Shown here: positions 1-8,816 of the stretch, in pieces
How the letters are laid out: every line of letters begins with the position of its first letter
Numbering within the stretch: position 1 is the stretch's first letter
From: Acanthaster planci
Lineage: Eukaryota > Echinodermata > Asteroidea > Valvatida > Acanthasteridae
Assembly (NCBI RefSeq): GCF_001949145.1
Contig: NW_019091503.1
Coordinates: 723,231 to 746,060 of the forward strand
Direction: 5' to 3'
Length of the DNA stretch: 22,830 nt
Program-made: the position numbers and the translations under genes
Notes under the pieces: model-generated
The model's database searches: none
Seen by the model: the letters and a program-made list of their open reading frames with translations, nothing else
Told to the model about the DNA's origin: nothing

Positions 1-1288
1 AAAAAATATTCTCCTTTAGACTGACTGGGGAATGGTCCAAATCACGTTGCCATACTGTACGTAGAAAATAACTAAATTCTGATAGCTATGAATAAAAACT
101 AGCAGGCTTTGTGAACTAATTAATGCAGCAACATTACAGATTTGCTCATCAATATACAATTTCATACAAGCATAAGACCAAAAAGGCCATAAAATGCAGA
201 TATAAATAGCGAGACAAAATTGAAAATAAAATCAAATGAAACACATTGATGCAATTTCAAGGATTTGAGTGAATATTTTCATTTTTTTCTTTTATATGTA
301 CACAATGAGTACATATTTTATGCGAATCCAAGGGTGGGTGGAAGTCGAAATCCCCAACCCTCCTGCTCTGAGACAAAAAAACAAAAAAGCAATGAGAAAT
401 ATTCAAGAAATAACTGAGTTACATTTAACAACGACATAGCATCTCGCAGATTCTTATGTGCACAAGGTATGTCATGTAATGTTTCATCATCGTTTCAGCT
501 TGTCCGTAAGAGACAAATTGAGACATTAAAAAAGCTCTGGTCTGACGCCCCTCCCTCCAACAAATTCCTGGATATGCCCCTGAAATTTATAGCTCAATGT
601 CAGTTTAAATAGAGTCTTTTGAGAACAATGTCTGTCATTTAAAATGTCTTATGGTTTTAAGCAGTTATGAATCCACCCTGCTGAATACTAGACAGCAGAA
701 GTGAGCATTTATTCGAATGACCAAACCTTTGCGCATACCAGTCTCTTTTAGTAAACATGCACAGATTGTCATAAATTTAATGTTTTTGTACTTATATTTT
801 CATAGTGATGAACTTGCATTTTCTTATTTTGAAACAATGAAATTTGTGCACCAAAGCCTGAGTTCGTGCAAATCAGTACTTAAAATGGCCAGCAAATATT
901 TTACCGACAAAGATTTGAAGAAGGAAATTTCTTTTATTGGCATTTGATGCAATTAACAACTAAGCCTTAAAGCATCACCAATAAACAAATGGGACAGTTT
1001 TTCTATTCCTATTGGTCAAAACGCGCCATGTAACTGTGCATTAGGATTTGATAATGCCCGCTGCATAAATTACCTGGATACTGGACAGTTTAATTGATCC
1101 TGATTGGTCAAGAGCCGGTGTGCACGCGGCTCACAAAAAGTGCGCCAAGTCCAAATAAGTAGATTCTTTTGGACAACTTAACTTACACAAGGAATATACT
1201 ACAAAATAAACACGGTGTTCCGGGAAATAAAAGTAAAATTCTTGAACAAAATCCTTTGAAAAATAACGTATATTGATTTTCTTTGACT
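1..1288. other. Non-coding stretch beyond gene A exon a
   Basis: This is presumably intron or 3' flank of gene A. Apart from the MITE at 317-582 I see no exon with a recognisable domain. A GCATTA / TAATGC hairpin near 1039-1060 faintly resembles the inner stem of the repeat at 1349-1409. Confidence 0.5.
317..582. mobile_element. Degraded hAT-like MITE
   Basis: The right end, read on the minus strand, begins CAGGGGCATATCCAGG; the left end contains TGCGAATCCAAGGGTGGG. Both resemble the CAGTGGCGTA-TCCAGG ends of a common class of short animal transposons. GC-rich blocks sit at both ends around an AT-rich interior. The left terminus is decayed and no target duplication could be recognised. Confidence 0.4.
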
Positions 1289-1478
1289 CTGTTGAAAATT
1301 GTATTTATGAATGATAAAGGCATTTATGTGCTTGGTCGGTCATGAACAGGAGAATGAAAGCTGATAATGCCCTCGCCTACTGCTCGGGCATTAGTCGCGC
1401 CCATTCTCCCTCCAATACAACTATGTCGAACCACTAAACATTAACTATTTAAACTTACAGTTATAGGATTGTGATTAC
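1289..1478. repeat. Outer arm of inverted duplication, left copy
   Basis: The stretch matches the reverse complement of 22562-22830 closely, apart from an extra stretch of about 75 nt present only on the right. The match still runs at the last base of the window (22830 pairs with 1289), so the right-hand arm may extend further. Confidence 0.75.
1349..1409. repeat. 61-nt inverted repeat, gene A intron copy
   Basis: The outer arms are GGAGAATG and CATTCTCC; the inner arms are TAATGCCC and GGGCATTA around a 13-nt loop. The same structure in reverse orientation lies at 22707-22767 in gene B. It would fold into a two-tier stem and may be a small foldback element or a structured intronic RNA element. 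Confidence 0.6.
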
Positions 1479-1616
1479 CTTGACAAGTGACTCCATTTCC
1501 ACTGTAGCCAGCATTACATGCACAGGTGTAACTGCCCATTGTATTGGTGCAGGTAGCATCGGTATGACAGGTGTCACAATTAGAACCACAAGTTGATGAA
1601 TCACACTCATCGATAT
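1479..1616 (-). CDS. Gene A EGF exon a (long type), last exon seen
   Basis: The 138-nt phase 1-1 exon encodes an SSTCGSNCDTC-type eight-cysteine EGF module, with NTMGSY in place of NTIGSY. The donor is GTAATCACAATCC. The intron that follows (down to about 1289) is the inverted copy of the intron after EGF exon 22427-22561 of gene B. Phase 1 at the donor means the coding sequence must continue left of the window. Confidence 0.8.
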
Positions 1617-4600
1617 CTGTAAAAGATTGTTGATATCATGCCAGGTTAATCTGAAATTTTGACATAAATGAATGAATTTTGGTTCTGCAGACTGTATGTC
1701 AATCATTTAGGAACATGGGGATGAAGGATAGGATTGTGGTTACCTTGACAAGTGACTCCATTTCCAGAGTAGCCAGCATTACATGCACAGGTGTAACTGC
1801 CAATTGTATTGGTGCAGGTGGCATCGGTATCACAGGTGTCACAATTAGTACTACAGGATGGATCACATTCATTGATATCTGTAAAAGATTGTTGACATCA
1901 TGCCAGGTTAATCTGAAATTTTGAAATAAATGAATGAAACTTGGTTCAGCAGACTGTACATGTACGTTAATCATTCAGGTCTACCGGGTTAACCACTTCA
2001 AGCCGGGGCATTTTTTAATGTTGATGATGCTGGGCCGACATAATTACCATTTCTCCGTTTTCAAAATTCTTCAAAAATTCATCATTTCATTTAACAGATG
2101 TTTATAGCCGCACGAAGTAATCTTTAGGCACTACTCTAAGTTGACAGGTGACATTCACTGATGCCCGAGTATTTCAGCCAGGCCTGCAGCCTTATAAAAA
2201 GAGCCCAGATTGTGCGGTGTTATGTAACTTTCTTTTGTTCACAAACCTGGCTCAGTGCACTGCTGACCTCTTTTCAATAGGGGCCAGATTAGCGCGCAAC
2301 GGTGCTGTGTGGCTCATCGCTGTGGTGGTGGAGCGCTTTTGTCCCCGATGGTAATCCGCTCGCTATAAATGCCCCAAACCCTGGTATTCCGTTTCAAAAC
2401 AAGGCTGGATTATCACCACTTTTGACAGTGAAAAATGACGATAATTCCCAGCAGCCTGGTCTTTTGTTTGAAGTACGGTCTTTTGTTACAGGGCCCTGTT
2501 TCCTTTGTCCGAGTTCAGAGACCCCGGCCAGGCATATAAAGCATACGTCTCCGATTCCGAAGTCCCCAGTAGGAAGTGGTTAAAGGATATTACCTTGACA
2601 AGTGATTCCATTTCCACTGTAGCCAGCATTACATGCACAGGTGTAACTGCCAATTGTATTGGTGCAGGTGGCATCGGTATGACAGGTGTCACAATTAGAA
2701 CCACAAGTTGATGAATCACATTCATCGATATCTGTAAAAGATTGTTGATATCATGCCAGGTTAATCTGAAATTTTGAAATAAATGAATGAATTTTGGTTC
2801 TGCAGACTGTATGTCAATCATTTAGGAACATGGGGATGGAGGATAGGATTGTGATTACCTTGACAAGTGACTCCATCTCCATTGTAACCAGCATTACATG
2901 CACAGGTGTAACTGCCAATTGTATTGGTGCAGGTAGCATTGGTATGACAGGTGTCACAATTAGTACTACAGGATGGATCACATTCATCGATATCTGTAAA
3001 AGATTGTTGACATCATGCCAGGTTAATCTGAAATTTTGAAATAAATGAATGAAACTTGGTTCTGCAGGCTGTACATGTACGTTAATCATTCAGGTCTACC
3101 GGCTTAAAGGATATTACCTTGACAAGTGACTCCATCTCCATTGTAACCAGCATTACATGCACAGGTGTAACTGCCAATTGTATTGGTGCAGTTAGCATCG
3201 GTATGACAGGTGTCACAATTAGAACCACAAGTTGATGAATCACACTCATCGATATCTGTAAAAGATTGTTGATATCATGCCAGGTTAATCTGAAATTTTG
3301 AAATAAATGAATGGCACCCGGTTCTGCAATTGCTTTGTGCAGCCTAAGAATAAAAAATGCGTACAGGCTAGGGAAGACTAAGTTCAGTGTTTTGAGTTGA
3401 AATAATTCGTGCAAGTAATGATACACTTGCAGCGTTGCTACGTTTTATCCCCAGCCATGTGCATATGATCGGCCCGGGTCAGTAAGCCTATGCTTTCAAA
3501 GCTATGGCTAAACACTTTACGTGTATCTAATATTAGTGCATCTCTGCATGCCTTCAATGGAGCAAAGACCGACCTAACTCGCTCTACACCACAGCTTTAC
3601 ACTGTGCTGGAGTCTGGTTTGCAGTATGTCTACTGTGTATTTTTCTGTGGCACAATGTGGCTGCAGGAACCAATCTCATGCACGCTGCACGGGATTTCTC
3701 TACAGTAAGAACTTTCCGAGTTGAATGTGCAGCCTGCCTAGCTACGTACACGTATGTATGTTTCATGCAAGTGGTCACTGTGGTACAGCCATTGTTTCAT
3801 GGGATTTTTATCCTGCTATACATGTATTTTAACTTATTTCACAATAAATTGTTGTAACTAATTCTCTTTTTCAAAGATCTCCCGAGACTTTTTAAATTCT
3901 TTGATTGGAAATCTCCATCGAAAATTTATTGCAAATTGCATCTGGTAATTGCAATGTAATTAAAAAAAAAAAAGGGACTGCAGATTGCCCTAACAGACTG
4001 TAAAATGTGATGCAATACAGGGAAAATTGCTGACTGCATCATCATCTGGAAATGGTGTACTCATAACACCACTTCAACTTCCAACTATACAATGTATCAG
4101 CAATAATTTCTGCTATAACTGGGGCCAAAAGATAAACAATGCATTGAAAATACTTGCCATGTGACACACCGAGGCAAAACGTGCAATGTGTATTCTTTGT
4201 TTCCCTATGTGGCACCAAAATACATGTACATGTATCTCTTTTTTATGTAACGGTAAAGCTAAGGAAAGGAAAAAATTGCATTTTTTAATCATCATCAGCA
4301 TCCTCACCAGCATCAAATTCAAACAGTCTGACACATTTAGAAGGAATATGACTCAAAGATCTAAGCAGACCAGATTAATAATTTTCATCTTTGCCTTTTG
4401 CAGGTACTTGATTGTTACCCATGTGAATTGTATTACATTTGTTTGTCCACGTTCGTACATGTACGTAATACAGAATTGTGTACTTGTCTGTCCACTTCAT
4501 ATATGTCACTGCAGTCAAAAAATTGTTACTCAAATTCTCTGGAAGTTACTTTTTGGACAGCTATTGTCATGATTTTAAACTTGTTACAGTTTCATCTATG

Positions 4601-7600
4601 TAGAATTGGAATAAAAGTTGCCCAGAAAGAACTGAAAGTGCCATACGTAACATGTTTATACATACATGTATGTAACAGGGTGGACAGACAGCGAAGAAAA
4701 CTGTCTCTCAGCTTAAACTTTGGCAATGTGGCCAATTTCTGGTGATATTTATGGTCATGTACATCTGGCAACTGGGTAGAAAGCTATTTTATACATCTGA
4801 TAACCACAAATGAGAAACTACAGACACACATAACAACAAGAGGACAGACATAGTGTCCAAGAAAAGAGTTCCTCAGTTTTTTAAATGGTTGTATTTTGAG
4901 GATCAAGAACACTATAAATATGTTAATGATGTTACTTTGAATACATCAGTACCAAATTTGTTTTAAGTTGCATGCATTTTTTCTTTCTGTGAAGGGAGTT
5001 AGGTATGTAATAGGCATGAAACAGATATTGTTATGTACATATAGCACATCTTTGCCTCACCCTAAAACAAATATGATGAATGCAAACATGAAAAATGTTT
5101 CTCTAAGCTTACTGCAATCTTATGTATTTTACAATGTCATAATTTCAACCGAAATTTTCAAGAGGAAATTTCTGTTTCTTTACAGGAGAAAATACTTGGT
5201 CAATATTCTTGCCATCGTAAACAATTGTGCCGATTGTTTACTTCATCGGGTTAGACTTCAATTTGATTCTAGGGTCATCAATGAAAATTGCCATGATACT
5301 ACAGTGTTATTCAAAGTGACAAGTAATTTGCTTACTGGTCAGTCTGGTCATTGATTTCCTGAGAACAACTATGATGATATCACCGCGAATGATTTTGGAA
5401 AACATTTTCTGAAGAAAATTAGAAATATTAAAAAAACTTTAAATGACCAGCAGCTTTCAAATAGAAGTCTCCAATTTTCATCCTGTATTATGGATGTTCC
5501 GGTTAATCAATTGAGTGTGTTTTCACCTTTAACTGAATTGGACATTAAAAATATGATTAAAAACACTGCATTGAAAACTTCATTTCATGATCCAGCTAAC
5601 TGTGCTGAGGTGCTGCTTCCAGTTATTACTGACATTATAAATAAGTCTTTAGAAACTGGTGTTTTTATTGATACATGGAAGAATGCAATTGTCAGCCCGA
5701 TTCCTAAGAAAGTTAATCTTGATTTGATTCCAGAAAACACTCCTCTGATTAGTAATTCGACATTTTTGTCTAAATTGGTTGAAAGGGCTGTTTTCAATCA
5801 GTTTCATGGGCATTTAACAGCCAATGGTTTATATTATCCATTTCGATCTCCATATCGGAAGCATTTTAGTACAGAAACTGCATTGCTGTGTATTCAGAAT
5901 GACATTCTTTTGAAGTTGAATCATCAACATGTTGTTTTGTTGGTGTTGCTTGATTTAAGTGCTGCTTTCAACACAGTAAATCATGACATTTTGTTGGACC
6001 GGCTTGAATATACATTTGGAGTCACTGGTGTGGCCTTAGATTGGTTTAAATCATATCTGAGAGTAGTCAGCATGTTTGTATTAATAACACTCTTTCTGAT
6101 CGGTTTGATTTGACATGTGGGTTCCACAGGGGTCCTGTCTAGGATCGTTATTATTTACGTTTTATGTTTCCAAACTGTTTGATGTTATTCATCCTCATCT
6201 TCTGGACGTGCACTGTCACGCTGATGATACACAATTGTATCTTTCCTTTAAGCCGGGTAATTCACTTAATCAAGATGCAGCTGTCACTGCTTTAAAAATT
6301 GTATGTTGGATATTCGTGAATGGTTATGCCATGAAAGGTTGATGTTAAATACTGATAAAAACTGCATTCTTGGTTTTAGGGACCAAAAAACAATTAGAAA
6401 AAGTTTCCAAGAAAATTTCAGTTGGAATGTCTAATATCAAACCTGCAAAATCTGTTAGAAATTTAGGGGTTTGTTTGATTAGAGATCAACCATGGATGAA
6501 CAGATAAATAAGGTATGCTCCACTGGTTTTTATTATTTGCATAATCTCAGGCGGATTAGTAAGCGTCTGAGTCAACAGTCTCTTATTACCTTGACTCATG
6601 CTTTTATTACCAGTCAATTGGATTATAGTAACAGTTTGTATTATGGGTTACCTAAAGCACAACTTGCCAAGCTTCAACGCATTCAAAATGCTGCAGCCAG
6701 ATTGGTTACACATAACAATAGATTTTGTCGTATTACTCCTTTATTAGAGGAATTACATTGGTTGCCAGTTGAATTTCGAATTCAGTTTAAAATATTACTG
6801 ATTGTTTTTAAATGCATTTACTGTCTTGCACCGGGTTATTTGACTGATCTCGTTATTCTTAGGACACCGTCTCGGTATAATTTAAGATTATCCAATCAAC
6901 TGTTGTTGGAATATCCGAGAGGCAAACTTTTGGCAACTTTGGGCAGTCGGTCATTTTAGCTGCAGCACCACAGCTGTGGAATATGCTTCCTGCTGATGTT
7001 AGGGGTGCTGATTGTATGACCCATTTAAAACTAGGCTCAAAACACATTTATTTAGGCAAGCTTTTCTTTACAGGTATGTTTATTTATGGTCTATTTGAGT
7101 TTGAGTTGTTTGTGTCTTGGAGGGGCTTTTTGTGTATGGTAATATTTAGTTGTATAGTTTTTAAGTTTAGTTTGTCAGTTTTTTGTCACTTAATAATTCT
7201 GAACAGTAATAATTGTTAACTGTGATTTTAGTCGAGCAATTTTATCTTTGTAATGCGCTTTTGAACACATTTAGTGGAAAGGGTGCAATATAAGTGCATT
7301 ATTATTATTATTATTCTTTTGGGCATTAGTTATCTTTATTAGCTATCTCATTGTAATATACTTAACAACACAGTGGCATATGAAGTCATTCACAGAAAGT
7401 ATATCTCATGATATTCGAATGAATTTAGTTGACACTCTATTTTGGGCCATTAGTGTTGAAAGGCGCATATAACAAAAATCATACCTTCAATTTTTTCGGC
7501 TAACTAAAAACATTGCATTGGTAAAAAACTACACAATCCATTTTTTTGGTTCAAAACAATTAAAATCCTGTGTTGGAAAAAATAATGATCATTTTCTCCA

Positions 7601-8816
7601 TTACACCTTTTTTTTGCAAAAATACATTTTCAGAGATGGCAGGTGCCTCTTCCAACGAAAAAACAAGTTGGCCTCAATATTGATTTCAATGGACCCAGAT
7701 GAGGATGCAAGTTTTGTCTGAGCACTGCTTCCATGAAATATCTGAGTCTAATAAGTACTCTATTCTGACAGGCGTCCTTACCAACTATCGGTTAGTAATC
7801 CATACAGTGGTTTTGTTGTAGTATAACTCACTTGTGTAGCATCTGCGTAAATAGGTTCCTATGTCTGAGGGATTCACTTCACTCAAAATGATTTCAAATA
7901 TGTACACGTTCCCTGATGTTGGGTTTGTAACAGTTCTTGTGAGACTACTGAGACCAATGAAGGTAACTGATGAAGTGATCAACTGGTCAGCTTAGAACCA
8001 ATCACATAGATGACATTAAACTGCATATAACTCATTATACATTTCTGTGTAAATCCAGTCGGCAAACTTCTCCCCCCCTGGCCCGGAGAAGGCCACATGT
8101 AGATGTGGCTGTTACTTTCAACATAACTTCAGTCATGGTAATATACTGCATTGCTTACCAACATTCAGCTGATACGTTTGACTGGTTGTTGGTACTGACC
8201 CAGTTGAGGCCGAAGCTGTACAGGTGTAGTTTCCTGTGTTTGAGGGATGCACATCACTTAAAGTGATTTCATACAAGGCCGGAGATGGTGGCGTTGTTGT
8301 GGTTGTAGCATTTGTCATTACACCATTAGGATAAGAAATGGTGACTGACGTAAGATTAGTTGATGGTAGATTGACTTGACATTGCAGTGTCACATTTTCT
8401 GCAGTCCCTTCTTTGTCTTTTACTGGACTTTCAGGGTTGGAAACAAAGGATGTTATCTCCAGATCAACTGAAAAATATTAATGAAAACATTAAATGATTG
8501 AGAGAGAGGCGTTTCCACTCATAATAAAACAAATTAATTGTGAAACTTACTTCTTTTGTTGAAGTTCAAACTTAAGTTTGACACTAAATGAGCACAATGG
8601 GCAAATCATCTTACAGATGAGATAACTATGTTTTCATATTGAGTTAACATCCTAAGTTCGACATCTTACATTCAACGTTGAAATGTAATTTTTTTCATAA
8701 CATTATGTGTGTTTGTTTCTAATTTCTCAGATACATGTAGAAAGAGTGACCTTACCACCATGCACCTCTGGTGGGAACATCAATCCCATCAGTACAAGAA
8801 TGGCAAACATGGCCAT
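1479..8816 (-). CDS. Gene A: secreted or membrane Ig-EGF protein, multi-exon, 3' end outside window
   Basis: The span joins a signal-peptide exon (8816-8756), a complete Ig exon (8467-8159), a half-Ig exon (7982-7832) and five calcium-binding EGF exons (3255-3118, 2993-2859, 2731-2594, 1878-1744, 1616-1479). Splice sites fit GT/AG. Apart from the half-Ig exon, exons start and end in phase 1, so leader, Ig and EGF modules join in frame. Ig and EGF modules with a leader peptide indicate an extracellular adhesion, ligand or receptor-type protein. I do not recognise a specific orthologue. The long intron from 7831 to 3256 holds a dead L2-like LINE; one EGF intron holds a MITE. The downstream continuation is expected left of position 1. 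Exon joining is inferred from phase and order only, and the half-Ig exon may be skipped. Confidence 0.7.
1744..1878 (-). CDS. Gene A EGF exon b (short type)
   Basis: The 135-nt phase 1-1 exon encodes a DPSCSTNCDTC-type EGF module. It begins DINEC instead of DIDEC; both fit the calcium-binding consensus. The later loop reads CDTCDTDATC where the other copies have CHTDATC. The donor is GTAACCAC, one base different from its paralogues. Spacing to exon a (127-nt intron) equals that between d and c. Confidence 0.8.
1993..2579. mobile_element. piggyBac-like non-autonomous element (MITE) at TTAA
   Basis: The 587-bp element is flanked by TTAA on both sides (1989-1992 and 2580-2583). Its ends are inverted: CCACTTC at the left and GAAGTGG at the right, with a GGGG block continuing the match (12 of 16 positions). 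The paralogous intron between exons d and e keeps the empty site, ACCGGCTTAAAGGATAT near 3098-3114, with a single TTAA. TTAA duplication with short inverted ends is the hallmark of piggyBac-type transposition. No transposase is encoded. It inserted after the EGF exon pair was duplicated. Confidence 0.8.
2594..2731 (-). CDS. Gene A EGF exon c (long type)
   Basis: The 138-nt phase 1-1 exon encodes an eight-cysteine calcium-binding EGF module (DIDEC, SSTCGSNCDTC, GSYTC). It is preceded by TTTTACAG and followed by GTAATATCC. The intron that follows it in transcription order contains the 587-bp piggyBac-like MITE inserted ten bases after the exon end. Its position relative to exon e is exactly 524 bp. 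Confidence 0.8.
2859..2993 (-). CDS. Gene A EGF exon d (short type)
   Basis: The 135-nt phase 1-1 exon encodes a calcium-binding EGF module of the DPSCSTNCDTC type, one codon shorter than the SSTCGS type. It starts DIDEC and contains the Asn-hydroxylation pattern CTNTIGSYTC. It is separated from exon e by 124 nt and from exon c by 127 nt. The donor is GTAATCACAATCC. It is the counterpart of exon b at exactly 1115 bp distance. Confidence 0.8.
3118..3255 (-). CDS. Gene A EGF exon e (long type)
   Basis: The 138-nt phase 1-1 exon encodes one calcium-binding EGF module opening with DIDEC, followed by the SSTCGSNCDTC loop, then TCTNT.GSYTC and the GYSGNGVTC end. It carries eight cysteines rather than the usual six. 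The exon is flanked by TTTTACAG and GTAATATCC. It is the most 5' EGF exon of gene A seen here and marks one end of the 524-bp tandem array. The sequence upstream of its acceptor retains the intron repeat only as far as about 3315. Confidence 0.8.
3256..5247. other. Gene A intron, upstream part
   Basis: The first 60 bases continue the EGF intron repeat. The rest is AT-rich with ACATGTAC words (for example near 4204, 4455 and 4660) and short open frames that show no domain. No exon is supported. Confidence 0.5.
5248..7060 (+). pseudogene. Reverse transcriptase of L2-like LINE, broken
   Basis: Non-LTR reverse transcriptases copy element RNA into DNA at the target. Here the linker before the domain (NDFGKHFLKKI, near 5390-5420) and the RT motifs are recognisable: WKNAIVSPIPKK, LLDLSAAFNTVNH with the first catalytic Asp (about 5950), VPQGSCLGSLLF (about 6121-6150) and HADDTQLY with the second catalytic pair (about 6217-6240). 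The C-terminal region QLDYSNSLYYGLP and NMLPADVRGAD is typical of CR1/L2. It is disabled by a stop at about 5352, frame changes near 6060-6115, 6300-6340 and 6450-6490, and a stop near 6957. It cannot be active. Confidence 0.85.
5248..7315 (+). mobile_element. 5'-truncated, degenerate CR1/L2-type LINE
   Basis: Reverse-transcriptase reading frames run from about 5248 to 7060 on the plus strand and are followed by a short 3' tail. The tail ends GTGCAATATAAGTGCATT and then six ATT units (7298-7315), the classic L2-type terminus. The endonuclease domain is missing. It lies inside the long intron of gene A, in the opposite orientation to that gene. No target duplication was identified, and the 5' limit is approximate. 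Confidence 0.85.
7832..7982 (-). CDS. Gene A half-Ig exon, probably degenerate
   Basis: The 151-nt open stretch follows a CAG acceptor and ends at a consensus GTGAGT donor (7831-7826). It encodes about 50 residues, beginning LITSSVTFIG, that look like the C-terminal half of an Ig domain (NVYIFEI... then SDIGTYL). The F-strand cysteine expected after SDIGTYL is Arg here, although gene B still has Cys. The acceptor phase (0) does not fit the phase-1 end of the preceding Ig exon, and no N-terminal half is seen in the 176-bp intron. It is likely a decaying pseudoexon or a rare alternative exon. It could also be the remnant of an Ig domain split by an intron whose first exon was lost before the duplication. 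Confidence 0.45.
8159..8467 (-). CDS. Gene A exon 2: Ig-like domain
   Basis: This 309-nt phase 1-1 exon follows an AG acceptor (8468-8470 on this strand reads CAG) and ends at a GTAAGC donor. It encodes 103 residues beginning VDLEITSF and ending QLNVG. The first core cysteine lies in NVTLQCQ and the second in the F-strand motif TGNYTC, giving one Ig fold; the usual C-strand tryptophan is absent. N-glycosylation sequons are visible (NVT, NAT, NYT). A Thr/Pro-rich stretch (TTTTTPPSP) sits mid-domain. Compared by eye with the gene B exon there are about 13 base differences in 309. The Ig subtype is unresolved. Confidence 0.8.
8756..8816 (-). CDS. Gene A exon 1: signal peptide
   Basis: The 61-nt exon starts at ATG (8816-8814) and encodes 20 residues, MAMFAILVLMG... 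ending PPEVHG. It has a hydrophobic core and a small residue at the end, which is typical of a secretory signal peptide. The exon ends with one base of the next codon before a GTAAG donor (8755-8751), so the intron is phase 1 and matches the start of the Ig exon. Exon 1 of gene B has the same length and phase but a different sequence. Any untranslated upstream exon is not visible. Confidence 0.65.

Larger units (their letters stand above)
1479..3255 (-). repeat. Tandem array of EGF exon pairs, 524-bp period
   Basis: Long-type exon ends at 1479, 2594 and 3118, and short-type exon ends at 1744 and 2859, repeat with their introns. The distance from c to e is 524 bp. The distances from a to c and from b to d are both 1115 bp, which is 524 + 591, the 591 being the MITE (587) plus one copy of its 4-bp target site. 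The array therefore has two and a half units of exactly equal length. Confidence 0.85.
7780..8558. repeat. Ig block of inverted duplication, left copy
   Basis: This 779-bp block covers part of intron 1, the Ig exon, the short intron and the half-Ig exon. It matches the reverse complement of 19778-20558 (781 bp). Similarity stops abruptly at both ends, at CAAAAGAAGTAAG on the intron 1 side and at GATAGTTGGT on the other. Confidence 0.85.

Noticed and set aside
1349-1409. Hairpin as a transcription terminator or CRISPR repeat
   Set aside because: Eukaryotic intron context, no T tract, no spacer array; only the two inverted copies are present.
1679-1924. Plus-strand open frames opposite the EGF exons (also 2505-2711, 2794-3039)
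   Set aside because: They are antisense shadows of the EGF exons; the minus-strand frames have the EGF cysteine pattern, correct phases and splice sites.
2148-2583. Open frames inside the piggyBac-like element
   Set aside because: Short, overlapping and without any transposase motif; the element is non-autonomous.
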